A program made the position numbers and the translations under genes. Under the pieces are notes generated by a model. It was given only the letters and a program-made list of their open reading frames with translations. It was not told the origin of the DNA and made no database searches. 64,000 bases of DNA. Origin: Roseivirga misakiensis (GTDB lineage Bacteria; Bacteroidota; Bacteroidia; Cytophagales; Cyclobacteriaceae). Numbering within the stretch: position 1 is the first letter of the stretch; each line of letters starts with the position of its first letter. Below are positions 16,290 through 24,575 of the stretch, piece by piece. The stretch lies in NCBI RefSeq assembly GCF_001747105.1, contig NZ_MDGQ01000005.1:1550001-1614000 (forward strand), read 5' to 3'.

Positions 16290-17870
16290 ATGAGTAAGCA
16301 TCTTCCCCTAGCCATAACCATAGCCCTAGCTATCGCTGTTTCCTACGCCAATATTGGTGGGCTGGATGTTTATGCATTAGACGAAGCAAAAAATGCAGAA
16401 GCGGCGCGTGCTATGTACGCTTCGGGAGAATATGTAGTGCCCTATTATAACGGTGAGTTACGTACTGACAAGCCATCGCTCCACTATTACTTTATGTCGG
16501 CTGGCTATAGTTTGTTTGGGGTAAATGCCTTTGGTGCTCGATTCTTTTCTTCGCTAATGGGCGTTTTGACCATTCTAATTACGTTTCTGTTTGTTCGTAA
16601 AAACTTTAATGAAAAAGCAGCTATCAACGCCAGTTTGGTGCTCATTGCCTCGCTTCATTTCAATTTTCAATTTCATATGTCCGTACCCGATCCTTATCTG
16701 GTCTTCTTTATTACATGGGCATTTTTCTCTTTTTTCGAAGCTTATAAAACCAACAGCAAATGGCAGTTACTATCCTATTATTTCGCCATAGGCTGTGGAC
16801 TTTTGACCAAAGGACCGATTGCAGTCGCGTTGCCCGGTGCTGCGGCTTTACTCTTCCTGATTTTCAATAAGGATTTAAAATGGAAAACGATTTGGAGGCT
16901 TCAACCTTTTGGCGGGATCGTGCTGTCTGTATTAGTAGCGGCTCCTTGGTACTACCAAGTGCACAAAGCGACTGATGGTCTTTGGACAGAGGACTTCTTT
17001 TTTAAGCATAATATCTCCCGCTATTCAGAAGCCATGGAAGGCCATGAGGGACTTTTTGTAATCACTTTGGCCTATGTTTTTGTACTCGGCATGTTGACTT
17101 ATCTGCCATTCGTATTTCAATCATTAAAGCATACTTGGCGAAACAGACAAAACGAGGCTTTACTGTATTGCGGATTGGCTGTAGCATTTATCGTTATCTT
17201 TTTTGCTTCATCCAGCACTAAACTTCCCAACTACACAGTGCCGGCATATCCTGTTTTAGCGGTTTTAGTCGGTGTTTATGTTAGCCGGTTGGATAATAGT
17301 TGGTTAAAATCTTTAGGTAATCGGATTGGCCTAATTAGCTATTGTGTACTGCTGATCGGTTTTCCTGTAGGTATTTACTTCGGGATAGCGCAAGACAAAA
17401 CCATTTTTAGCCTAACCGACCTTAGTTACTACTTCGCCTTGCTTTCTGTAGCAGGTATCTTGATTTTGTATTTCGCTTTTGCCAAAAAAGATATCCTTTC
17501 AGTGATAAGAGTCAATACTGCTGCATGGCTTGTCATGACCATTTTATTCTTCTCTGTAATTTTCCCTCAGGTAGATGCACAGAATCCTGTTCGTAAGTTA
17601 ATCCCTGAACTTGATCGAAGTGCGCATTTCATTTCATATCAGCGTGTAAATGCAGCTTTTATTTTCGAGTTAGAACGAGTAGTTCCTCGCTATGTAAACG
17701 TCGAGGATATTGAATCAGCCATGCGCCAATATGAAAAAGGATATGTGATTTCAAGAACGAGTTATCAGGAAGAATTATCTCAAATTCCTGGGCTTATGTA
17801 CCAATCAGAGGCTAGAGACATGTTTGAGAATCCTACGACTTTGATTATGCGCTGGGATCGAACTCAATGA
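16290..17870 (+). CDS. ArnT-like (GT39/GT83) membrane glycosyltransferase
   Basis: A 526-residue integral membrane glycosyltransferase of the ArnT/PMT type, which transfers a sugar from a polyprenyl-phosphate donor to lipid A or another envelope acceptor. D31-E32 in YALDEAKNAEAARAM is the family's catalytic acidic motif in the first periplasmic loop. TDKPSLHYYFMSAGYSLFG and the ten or more hydrophobic helices that follow fit ArnT. GLLTKGPIAVALPGAAALLF is another conserved stretch. The divergent GT2 and flippase-like genes could make and translocate its donor. Donor sugar and acceptor cannot be told from the sequence. Confidence 0.88.
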   Translation: MSKHLPLAITIALAIAVSYANIGGLDVYALDEAKNAEAARAMYASGEYVVPYYNGELRTDKPSLHYYFMSAGYSLFGVNAFGARFFSSLMGVLTILITFLFVRKNFNEKAAINASLVLIASLHFNFQFHMSVPDPYLVFFITWAFFSFFEAYKTNSKWQLLSYYFAIGCGLLTKGPIAVALPGAAALLFLIFNKDLKWKTIWRLQPFGGIVLSVLVAAPWYYQVHKATDGLWTEDFFFKHNISRYSEAMEGHEGLFVITLAYVFVLGMLTYLPFVFQSLKHTWRNRQNEALLYCGLAVAFIVIFFASSSTKLPNYTVPAYPVLAVLVGVYVSRLDNSWLKSLGNRIGLISYCVLLIGFPVGIYFGIAQDKTIFSLTDLSYYFALLSVAGILILYFAFAKKDILSVIRVNTAAWLVMTILFFSVIFPQVDAQNPVRKLIPELDRSAHFISYQRVNAAFIFELERVVPRYVNVEDIESAMRQYEKGYVISRTSYQEELSQIPGLMYQSEARDMFENPTTLIMRWDRTQ

Positions 17871-17872
17871 TC

Positions 17873-18517
17873 TTAAGATTTTATCAATCCTTTTTGGAGC
17901 TTTTCGTTCTGCGATTGTTTGTAAAAAAATCTGTAAGCCAGTAAAACGGACAACACCCCAAAAAGACTACCTACGTAGATATCTCTTGCAAAATGCTGTA
18001 GCAAGTATACTCTTGATAGTCCAACTAGTACAGCCGTAAAAAAGAGGGTTATTCTTAAAGCTACATTTTTAACCAGTAGTACTAGAAAGAAGAATAAGGT
18101 AAAACCTGAAGCTGTATGGCCAGATGGGAAGCTATCATAGCCTCTGACAGTCACCCCTTCCACAAAATTTAATGTATCAATTTGATCCGCAAAGAAGGTT
18201 TTTGGTCTTGGCTCTCCAGCCGATAACCACTGTTTAAAAATATGGACAAATACAGTCTGTAGCGCTACTGCAATTAAGAACATTAGCAATCGGTAGTAGT
18301 TTGTCAAAAGCAAAACAAGGCCCAATACGCCCAATAAAGCACCATCACCAAGGTATGTCCAATACTTAAAGAATGTATCTAAAACTGGTGAGTGCCGATC
18401 ATTGAACCACAAAACGATATCTCCGTGGCTGGTGAGTACCAATATCACCCCAAATACAACAAAATAGATCGTTGTAAGCCAATTCACTTTAGCGCCGAAT
18501 ATTGGATCTGAATTCAT
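17873..18517 (-). CDS. PAP2-family membrane phosphatase
   Basis: A 214-residue type 2 phosphatidic acid phosphatase. All three signature motifs are present: K95 with R104-P105, PSGH at 131-134 (catalytic H134), and SRVYLLQHFARD at 168-179 (S168, R169, nucleophile H175, D179). Six transmembrane helices are predicted. Substrates in the family are lipid phosphates or undecaprenyl diphosphate; with polyprenyl-sugar genes next door, undecaprenyl recycling is plausible but unproven. It overlaps the end of trmB by four bases and converges with the ArnT-like gene, two bases apart. Confidence 0.92.
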   Translation of the reverse strand: MNSDPIFGAKVNWLTTIYFVVFGVILVLTSHGDIVLWFNDRHSPVLDTFFKYWTYLGDGALLGVLGLVLLLTNYYRLLMFLIAVALQTVFVHIFKQWLSAGEPRPKTFFADQIDTLNFVEGVTVRGYDSFPSGHTASGFTLFFFLVLLVKNVALRITLFFTAVLVGLSRVYLLQHFARDIYVGSLFGVLSVLLAYRFFYKQSQNEKLQKGLIKS

Positions 18518-19176
18518 GGTTTAAATCTGAATTTCAAGTATTTAATTGGTTCTCCCAAATCAAGGTATTTCTGCTCGAAATTCGTCTTAATTCCGTAGTG
18601 ATCATCTAGATATTCCGATTGATACAAATCAAAAGTATAGGCCAAATCGAGAATATCGGTTCTTTCCTTTAAAACTTCTAAGGTGTATTCGAATAAGCCC
18701 GTATTATCAGTTTTAAAGAAAACCTGACCGTTAGGTTTTAATATGTCTTTGTAGTGTTCTAAAAATCGAGGTGAAGTTAAACGCCTCTTTTCATCTCTGT
18801 CTCTTGGGCGCGGATCAGGGAAAGTAATCCAGATATTATCGACTTCATCAGTTTCAAAAAAGTCATTAATATGATGAATCAAAGTCCTTAAAAACGCGAC
18901 ATTTTCTAGCTTCTCTTTTACTGAGAGTTTACTACCTACCCAAAGTCTATCTCCCTTAATATCGACACCAACAAAGTTCCTCTCTTTAAAATATCTGGCT
19001 AAGCCCACTGTATACTCACCCTTGCCACACCCCATTTCTACCGTAATGGGGTAGTCATTTTTAAAGTAGTGCTGCGCCCACTGTCCCTTTACATGATTGA
19101 AGTTATCGCTACCTTCTTGAATGATATTAGGTAGTTCTTTATTCTCTTGAAAACGCTTTTTCTTACCTCTTGGCAT
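18514..19176 (-). CDS. trmB: tRNA (guanine-N7-)-methyltransferase
   Basis: A 220-residue SAM-dependent methyltransferase that makes m7G46 in tRNA variable loops. VEMGCGKGEY at 46-55 is the SAM-binding motif I, WITFPDPRPRDR near 117-127 contains the conserved PDP loop, and KRRLTSPRFLEHY follows as expected. The basic N-terminus PRGKKKRFQ is typical of the Bacteroidota form. It is three bases after folC and overlaps the PAP2 gene by four, so folC-trmB-PAP2 are probably one unit. Confidence 0.96.
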   Translation of the reverse strand: MPRGKKKRFQENKELPNIIQEGSDNFNHVKGQWAQHYFKNDYPITVEMGCGKGEYTVGLARYFKERNFVGVDIKGDRLWVGSKLSVKEKLENVAFLRTLIHHINDFFETDEVDNIWITFPDPRPRDRDEKRRLTSPRFLEHYKDILKPNGQVFFKTDNTGLFEYTLEVLKERTDILDLAYTFDLYQSEYLDDHYGIKTNFEQKYLDLGEPIKYLKFRFKP

Positions 19177-19179
19177 TCT

Positions 19180-20400
19180 TTACAATCCTTCTATTTCGGC
19201 CACCACAAATGTACTACCTCCCACAAAAACTAAGTCATCCGGTTTAGCATTCACCCGCACTTTATCGATAGCCTCATTTACATCGCTCACATAATCCGCC
19301 TGAATCTGAAGATCGAGTGCGATTTCCTTAATCCGATCAAGGGGCATAGCTCTCGGGATATTCGCTTGGCAGAATGTTAATTGATACTCGTTTGGAATTA
19401 ATGCCATCAAATCCTTGATGTTCTTATCGTTCACAAAACCTAAAACCATGTAAACCTGTGGTTTTTTAAGTCTCGCAATCTGATCAAGTACTTGCTGAAA
19501 CCCTTCTTTATTATGCCCTGTATCACAGATAGTTAAAGGGTATTTGCTAAGTGTTTGCCATCGACCTTTTAGTCCAGTTAGACTTACTACTTGGTTTAGT
19601 CCGACCGTGATATCTTCACCCCTCACTTTCCATCCCAATTCCCTCAAAACTTCAACGGTTTTCAGTACCCCAGGAATGTTGTTTTTCTGATAGTCCCCCA
19701 TCAGATCAGTTTGTGGTAACTTTTGATGGTGATCGCCATACCACAGCTTTGAATTTATCTCTTTTGCTTTCTGTTCGAAAACTGGGCTGGTTTCGGTTTG
19801 TTTTTCGCCGATAACAACAGGGACTTCTGGTTTTATAATACCAGCTTTTTCGCCCGCAATCTTTGGCAAGGTATCTCCCAACATTTCCATATGATCAAAC
19901 CCAATATTGGTGATCAAAGAAACTTCAGGCGTGATTACATTGGTCGAGTCAAGTCTTCCGCCAAGACCTACTTCTATAACCGCAATATCTACTTCTTCTC
20001 GGGCGAAATAATCAAATGCCATCACAACGGTTATTTCAAAAAATGATGGCTGAATCCGATCGATAGCCGCTTTATTTTGTTGGACAAAATCTACCACACC
20101 TTCTTCTGGAATGGCTTTACCATTGATTCTAATGCGTTCAGTAAAACTTTTGAGATGTGGAGAAGTATAGAGTCCTACTTTGAATCCCGCTTGTTGCAAA
20201 ACAGCAGAAAGCATATGTGCAGAGCTTCCTTTGCCATTTGTACCTGCAACATGAACGCTTTTGAATTTTAAGTGCGGATTACCAAGGGCTTTGCATAACG
20301 CCAAAGTGTTGGATAGGTCCTTTTTAAACGCCTCTTTTCCAATGCGCTGGTACATCGGTAATGCACTAAATAGAAACTCTTGAGTCTCCTTGTAATTCAT
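19180..20400 (-). CDS. folC: Dihydrofolate synthase/folylpolyglutamate synthase
   Basis: A 406-residue Mur-ligase-family enzyme that adds glutamate to dihydropteroate and to folates. The P-loop HVAGTNGKGSSAHML lies at 50-64. VIEVGLGGRLDSTNVI near 141 and NIGFDHMEMLGDTLPKIAGEKAGI near 165 are the omega-loop and Mg-binding regions, and CDTGHNKEGF near 293 is the C-domain phosphate-binding motif. It begins a folC-trmB-PAP2 run. In many Bacteroidota folC follows the ExbB/ExbD/TonB genes; here the DUF2130 gene and a divergent lipoprotein gene intervene. Confidence 0.95.
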   Translation of the reverse strand: MNYKETQEFLFSALPMYQRIGKEAFKKDLSNTLALCKALGNPHLKFKSVHVAGTNGKGSSAHMLSAVLQQAGFKVGLYTSPHLKSFTERIRINGKAIPEEGVVDFVQQNKAAIDRIQPSFFEITVVMAFDYFAREEVDIAVIEVGLGGRLDSTNVITPEVSLITNIGFDHMEMLGDTLPKIAGEKAGIIKPEVPVVIGEKQTETSPVFEQKAKEINSKLWYGDHHQKLPQTDLMGDYQKNNIPGVLKTVEVLRELGWKVRGEDITVGLNQVVSLTGLKGRWQTLSKYPLTICDTGHNKEGFQQVLDQIARLKKPQVYMVLGFVNDKNIKDLMALIPNEYQLTFCQANIPRAMPLDRIKEIALDLQIQADYVSDVNEAIDKVRVNAKPDDLVFVGGSTFVVAEIEGL

Positions 20401-20449
20401 GGAGCGAAGATAATAGATGTAATGAAATTACTGGATTGTTAAGCTTGTC

Positions 20450-21715
20450 TTAGGATATTTCCTCAGGATAATCTCCTTCGTCGAGCTCCAAGGATTTCAC
20501 TGACTGAACTGCATTTCCAGCAATTCCCTTTACAGATCCATACATATCGATCGTATTGGTTACGACTTTATCGATCTGTTTCTCTCGCTCTTTCCAGATT
20601 CGCGCCATCGCTCTCTTTTCACTGTCTAGCGCATTTTTCATAGAGGTAAAGCCTTCCACAATGGCTTCAACTTGCATTCTAAACGTACTACTCGTCAGGA
20701 AATCGTAGAGCATATGCATTTTATCGCCTTTATTTTCTTGAGAACCAACAGCAACATTAACCTGTATTATTTGATCTCTTAGGACAGCACAAAGCCCTTT
20801 GAACTCATCATAGTTACAAATCCATATGCCATCTTTGAGCCCCATTCTATCCATATCTGATGGCATTACCTCCGTGACTAGCACGCCAATGTCAGCTCCC
20901 TTTTCTCTTATATCGGCTTTGAACTTTTCAATCCAACTTGGTTGAAAGTCTTTTGTACGCTTACTTTCATAGTAAATTGTACCACAGTTTTGAGCGCTTC
21001 GTGTATTCACTACTTGAATACAATCGCCGCCTCGGGCACCTTTCTTTATTTCTTGAATACTGTCTAACGGAAATTGATTGGCCAACCACTCCTCGATCGC
21101 TAATTCCTGAACCTCTCCTTGCAGCTGCATAGAACCCTGCTCTTGCTTGCGCTTCATCTCTTCAGTCAGGCGTTTTTGATCTTCCAATTGCTTCTGCATT
21201 TCCTTAAATCGAAGCTCATTTCGTTCTTCTTCCGCTTTTCTGATTTTCTCCTTTTCTCCCTGAAGCGTTTCATTAAGCCTTTTTTGGGCTTCTGCCTCAG
21301 CCGCCTCTTTTAGCTCACCTTTTTCTCTTTTGAGCTTTTCAATTTCAGCCTTAGTTCTGTTTAATTCTTTGATTTGCTCCGACTTCTCATTGAGCTCTTT
21401 CTGTAAGGTCTGAAACTGATCAGACTGCTCTTCAGCAATTTTAATCTTCAATTTCTCTTCAATGCCTCTTCGCTCTTCGCGCAATTGTTTCTCCAAACGT
21501 TCTTTGAACAGTTCGTTTTCTTGCTTCTTCTTTTCTTCGAAAGCAGCTTTTTCCTTGTTCAGCGTCTCAAATTCACTTGCAAACTTGTTTTTCTCAGCTT
21601 GTAATTGCTGCCTGAACTGCTCCTTATACTTATCTTCTAACTGGTGCGCAAGAATATCTTGAACATCTATAGTTGTTCCACAATTAGGGCAGTTTATGTT
21701 GGTTTGATTCGCCAT
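20450..21715 (-). CDS. DUF2130 protein: zinc ribbon, coiled coil and nuclease-like domain
   Basis: A 421-residue protein in three parts. Residues 9-12 (CPNC) form half of a zinc-knuckle-like motif. Residues 25-195 are a long charged coiled coil. Residues 200-330 are the DUF2130 domain, whose fold is related to PD-(D/E)XK nucleases: E201/E204 in LQGEVQELAIEEWL, D231 in GARGGDCIQVV, and E250-S-K252 in YYESKRTKDF have the right spacing for a catalytic site. A C-terminal helical part follows. The gene is conserved in many bacteria but its job is unknown; the coiled coil suggests oligomers on DNA. It sits alone between folC and a divergent lipoprotein gene. Confidence 0.85.
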   Translation of the reverse strand: MANQTNINCPNCGTTIDVQDILAHQLEDKYKEQFRQQLQAEKNKFASEFETLNKEKAAFEEKKKQENELFKERLEKQLREERRGIEEKLKIKIAEEQSDQFQTLQKELNEKSEQIKELNRTKAEIEKLKREKGELKEAAEAEAQKRLNETLQGEKEKIRKAEEERNELRFKEMQKQLEDQKRLTEEMKRKQEQGSMQLQGEVQELAIEEWLANQFPLDSIQEIKKGARGGDCIQVVNTRSAQNCGTIYYESKRTKDFQPSWIEKFKADIREKGADIGVLVTEVMPSDMDRMGLKDGIWICNYDEFKGLCAVLRDQIIQVNVAVGSQENKGDKMHMLYDFLTSSTFRMQVEAIVEGFTSMKNALDSEKRAMARIWKEREKQIDKVVTNTIDMYGSVKGIAGNAVQSVKSLELDEGDYPEEIS

Positions 21716-21860
21716 TTCTGGGGTAATTAATGAAATCGGGTGTTAATAATTCATCCAATATAAAGGTAGCATGCTTGTTAAAAAAACAGTGGGTTCATAC
21801 GTGTTTATGTTTTGGTGGTCGTCAGATAGTTGAAGTGTCAATTTTTTAAAACTCAAAATC

Positions 21861-22511
21861 ATGAAACTCAAAAATCTAATTTACTTGTTAGCGATCTGTT
21901 TACTCGCTAGTAGCTGCGATGAAGTCAATATCAATGCCAGTGGACCTATTATTACTGAAGATCGTACTGTTGCCACATTTACTTCAATTAACTCATCGTT
22001 GCCTGGAAATATTATCGTTTCCCAAGGCCAGGATCAGCAACTTTCAATTGTTACCCATAGTAATGTTCTGGACCACATAGAATCGAAGGTTGTCAACGGT
22101 GTTTTGGAGTTAGAAATTAAAGGTAGTATTCGTAACCTCGATCAACTCGATATATATATTACGGCTCCAGATTTCGAGGAATTTCGCTTGAGTGGTGCTG
22201 CTAAACTCAATACTGAATCATGTCTTGAACTTGACGACTTGGAAGTACATTTAAGCGGTGCGACCTCTACAAATTTGTGTGGACTATTAGAAAACCTAAC
22301 CCTGCACCTTTCTGGTGCAAGTAGTTTTAGGGGGTATGACTTAATGGCTCAGGATGTTAATGTATATATATCTGGAGCAGGTGAAGCGCGAGTAATGGCC
22401 AACGAGTTGCTGGATGTAAATATCTCAGGAGCTGCAAAAGTCAGATATAAAGGCAATCCAGAAATCAGGTCTGATATTTCTGGTGCTGGTTCTCTAGTAA
22501 ATGATAACTAA
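21861..22511 (+). CDS. Lipoprotein with head-GIN domain (DUF2807)
   Basis: A 216-residue lipoprotein: the lipobox is LLASSC (Cys 19). The mature part is a right-handed beta-helix of the DUF2807 or putative autotransporter-adhesin head-GIN family. FTSINSSLPGNIIVSQGQDQ opens the domain and the turn motif SGA recurs (RLSGAAKL, HLSGATST, HLSGASSF, YISGAGEA, NISGAAKV, DISGAGSL), roughly one per coil. Such domains are widespread on Bacteroidota envelopes without a defined function. It is convergent with the Tol/Ton operon, five bases from its end. Confidence 0.88.
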   Translation: MKLKNLIYLLAICLLASSCDEVNINASGPIITEDRTVATFTSINSSLPGNIIVSQGQDQQLSIVTHSNVLDHIESKVVNGVLELEIKGSIRNLDQLDIYITAPDFEEFRLSGAAKLNTESCLELDDLEVHLSGATSTNLCGLLENLTLHLSGASSFRGYDLMAQDVNVYISGAGEARVMANELLDVNISGAAKVRYKGNPEIRSDISGAGSLVNDN

Positions 22512-22516
22512 ATCGA

Positions 22517-23503
22517 CTAGTTCGTCTTTATGACAAAGGTCACTTCACCTTTGGATATTGGAGCAGGTGCTTTAGAGGTATCGGTTTGTCTAAAACTAAG
22601 CTTAAGTACCTGTTTCTTATAAAACTCTACGATTGTGTTATCACTAATGGTGGTACCGGGTACAACAGAAACGTTTAAAACCTTTCCGCGATCGTCTACA
22701 TCTATGGCAAACTTGATAATTCCATCAATTTGTGAATCATCTTTCTCGGTCGGTGGACGTTCCCATTTCCATCCATCCAAGCTATAACTTACACCAATAT
22801 CTTCGCCTCCTGGATTAGTTCCGCTAGTTGCTTTATTACCATCCGGATCACCTTGATTACCCTTTTTGTTAGGGTATTGTCCCTGATTATTTGATGTAGG
22901 CTTCTTAGAATCAGTATTGGTTTTTTTACCACTCATCAAGGCTCTTGAGTCTAGTGTTGGCTTTGGTTTTGGTTTGGGTTGTGGCTTTACTTCTTCTTTT
23001 TTCTCCTCTTCAACTTTCTTAGGCGGAGTGACTTCTTCCTTTTTCTCCTCGACAACCTCTTCTTTTTTCTTTTCTACTTTAACCTCGCTTTCATCGGGTG
23101 TTATTACGGGTTTTTCCACCGCCTCTTCTTGTGTAACTGGAGGTGTTTCTTCTTGAATTTCTTCGGTTTTTACAGGATCTGGGAGTACTTCTTCCTGAAC
23201 TTCTGGCTCAGGTTCAACTGGATCAGTTTCCTCCTGTGTTTCGACTTCTACCTCTTCAGATTCCACTTCGGCATCTGGTGGTGTTACTTCTTCAGATTCT
23301 TCGGCTATGGCTTCTGTCTCTTTTTCTACATCGCCGCTACCTTCTTCTTCAAAACCAAAGTTTAGTTCTATACCATACTCAGGAGTAGGCGGATCTGGCG
23401 GGCTCCAAGCCACCAAAACAATCAATAACAAAATGACTAAAGCGTGAATCGCCGAAGTCATGATGATACTAAATCTTTTATCCTTTTTCTCCTGTTCAGA
23501 CAT
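22517..23503 (-). CDS. TonB/TolA-like energy transducer
   Basis: A 328-residue protein with one N-terminal transmembrane helix (about 13-33, MTSAIHALVILLLIVLVAW), then a long periplasmic spacer of Glu, Pro, Val and Lys repeats (60-185) able to span the periplasm. The C-terminal globular domain (about 245-328: GIIKFAIDVDDRGKVLNVSV, with TFVIKTN at the end) resembles TonB_C/TolA domains that contact outer-membrane partners. It ends a run of SPOR, ExbB/TolQ and ExbD/TolR genes, so it transmits proton-motive energy to the envelope. Whether the partner is a TonB-dependent receptor or a Tol-Pal-type complex cannot be settled by eye. Confidence 0.85.
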   Translation of the reverse strand: MSEQEKKDKRFSIIMTSAIHALVILLLIVLVAWSPPDPPTPEYGIELNFGFEEEGSGDVEKETEAIAEESEEVTPPDAEVESEEVEVETQEETDPVEPEPEVQEEVLPDPVKTEEIQEETPPVTQEEAVEKPVITPDESEVKVEKKKEEVVEEKKEEVTPPKKVEEEKKEEVKPQPKPKPKPTLDSRALMSGKKTNTDSKKPTSNNQGQYPNKKGNQGDPDGNKATSGTNPGGEDIGVSYSLDGWKWERPPTEKDDSQIDGIIKFAIDVDDRGKVLNVSVVPGTTISDNTIVEFYKKQVLKLSFRQTDTSKAPAPISKGEVTFVIKTN

Positions 23504-23504
23504 G

Positions 23505-23894
23505 CTATTCAGGTTTTGTTACCAATATGGTCTTCTGCTTTAGTTTAGCGGCAATTCCACCAACCCTTGCCATATGTCCTACGGGTACTGCCTGATCAAT
23601 GTTTAGACTTAGAGTACCTTCTTCCCCATTTACTAAACGGGCTAACTCCGACTCGAAGCTCTCTGGTGTGATGTCTTTTTGATTCAATCTATACTTTAAA
23701 TCTGCCGTAATCGTCAAACTATTCTTTTGTAAAACGATAGATGAAGAAGCAGCTGAAGGCAAGTTAACCACAAGACCCGATGGTGTAATGAATGATGAAG
23801 TCAGCATAAAAAATATCAGCAAAAGAAATACGATATCCGTCATGGATGACATACTAAATGCAGAATCTACTTTATGTTTTGATTTAATATCCAT
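23505..23894 (-). CDS. ExbD/TolR-family proton-channel subunit
   Basis: A 129-residue biopolymer-transport protein. A single N-terminal transmembrane helix (21-38) follows MSSMTD, in which D20 is the conserved aspartate that carries protons through the ExbB/TolQ pore. A periplasmic domain (about 45-129) follows, ending KLKQKTILVTKPE. It overlaps the ExbB/TolQ stop by one base and precedes the TonB/TolA-like gene by one base, so the three are translated together. Confidence 0.93.
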   Translation of the reverse strand: MDIKSKHKVDSAFSMSSMTDIVFLLLIFFMLTSSFITPSGLVVNLPSAASSSIVLQKNSLTITADLKYRLNQKDITPESFESELARLVNGEEGTLSLNIDQAVPVGHMARVGGIAAKLKQKTILVTKPE

Positions 23895-24574
23895 TATTGT
23901 GGCTCTTGAAGTAAATCAATAAAATCGATCGAAGTATATTCCATGTAATGGATAGCCTTCTGCACTTTAGATACTAAGTAGTTGTAGCCTAAGTAAGCAA
24001 TAATTCCAACGACCAATCCTGCGGCTGTCGTGATCATAGCCTCATAAATACCTGTAGACAAGAGTTTAGGGCTTACTGAGCCTTCTTCTTGCGCAATGGA
24101 TATGAATGCCTGAATCATACCAGATACAGTTCCAAGGAAACCTATCATTGGTGCAGCACCAGCTGTAGTTGCTAATAATGAAAGGTTCTTTTCTAATTTA
24201 TAAACCTCGATTTTACCGACGTTTTCTATGGAGGCTTCTATTGTCTTGAGTGGACTTCCAATTCGGTGGATTCCTTTCTCAATCATCTTAGCGATCGGTG
24301 AATCTGTTTGAGAGCACAAAAGTTTTGCTCCGTTAACATCTCCATTACCGACTAAATCCTTGATTTTATCCATGAATTCAAAAGGAGTTTTAGCGGCTCT
24401 GTTTAGGTTTCTTAGTCTTTCGAAAAAGATATAAATCGCTACTATTGAGAGTGCTAAGATTGGAATTAACCAAAATCCTCCTTTGAGAATTAGCTCAAAG
24501 AAAAACAATGTTCCTTCTCCATCTGCTGCCACTCCTGTGGTGTCAGCACCATTTAGTTGTTGTAAAATCACCAT
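23894..24574 (-). CDS. ExbB/TolQ-family proton-channel protein
   Basis: A 226-residue MotA/TolQ/ExbB family protein with three transmembrane helices (about 33-52, 130-152 and 172-196). LATTAGAAPMIGFLGTVSGMIQAF (near 130-153) and EAMITTAAGLVVGIIAYLGYNYL are the signature pore helices. It forms the pentameric channel that, with ExbD/TolR, converts proton flow into motion of the TonB/TolA arm. It lies one base after the SPOR gene and overlaps the ExbD gene. Confidence 0.94.
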   Translation of the reverse strand: MVILQQLNGADTTGVAADGEGTLFFFELILKGGFWLIPILALSIVAIYIFFERLRNLNRAAKTPFEFMDKIKDLVGNGDVNGAKLLCSQTDSPIAKMIEKGIHRIGSPLKTIEASIENVGKIEVYKLEKNLSLLATTAGAAPMIGFLGTVSGMIQAFISIAQEEGSVSPKLLSTGIYEAMITTAAGLVVGIIAYLGYNYLVSKVQKAIHYMEYTSIDFIDLLQEPQ

Positions 24575-24575
24575 T

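Noticed and set aside
22917-23388. Long plus-strand frames opposite the TonB/TolA-like gene
   Set aside because: They are antisense to the low-complexity Glu/Pro/Lys spacer, where repetition keeps all frames open.
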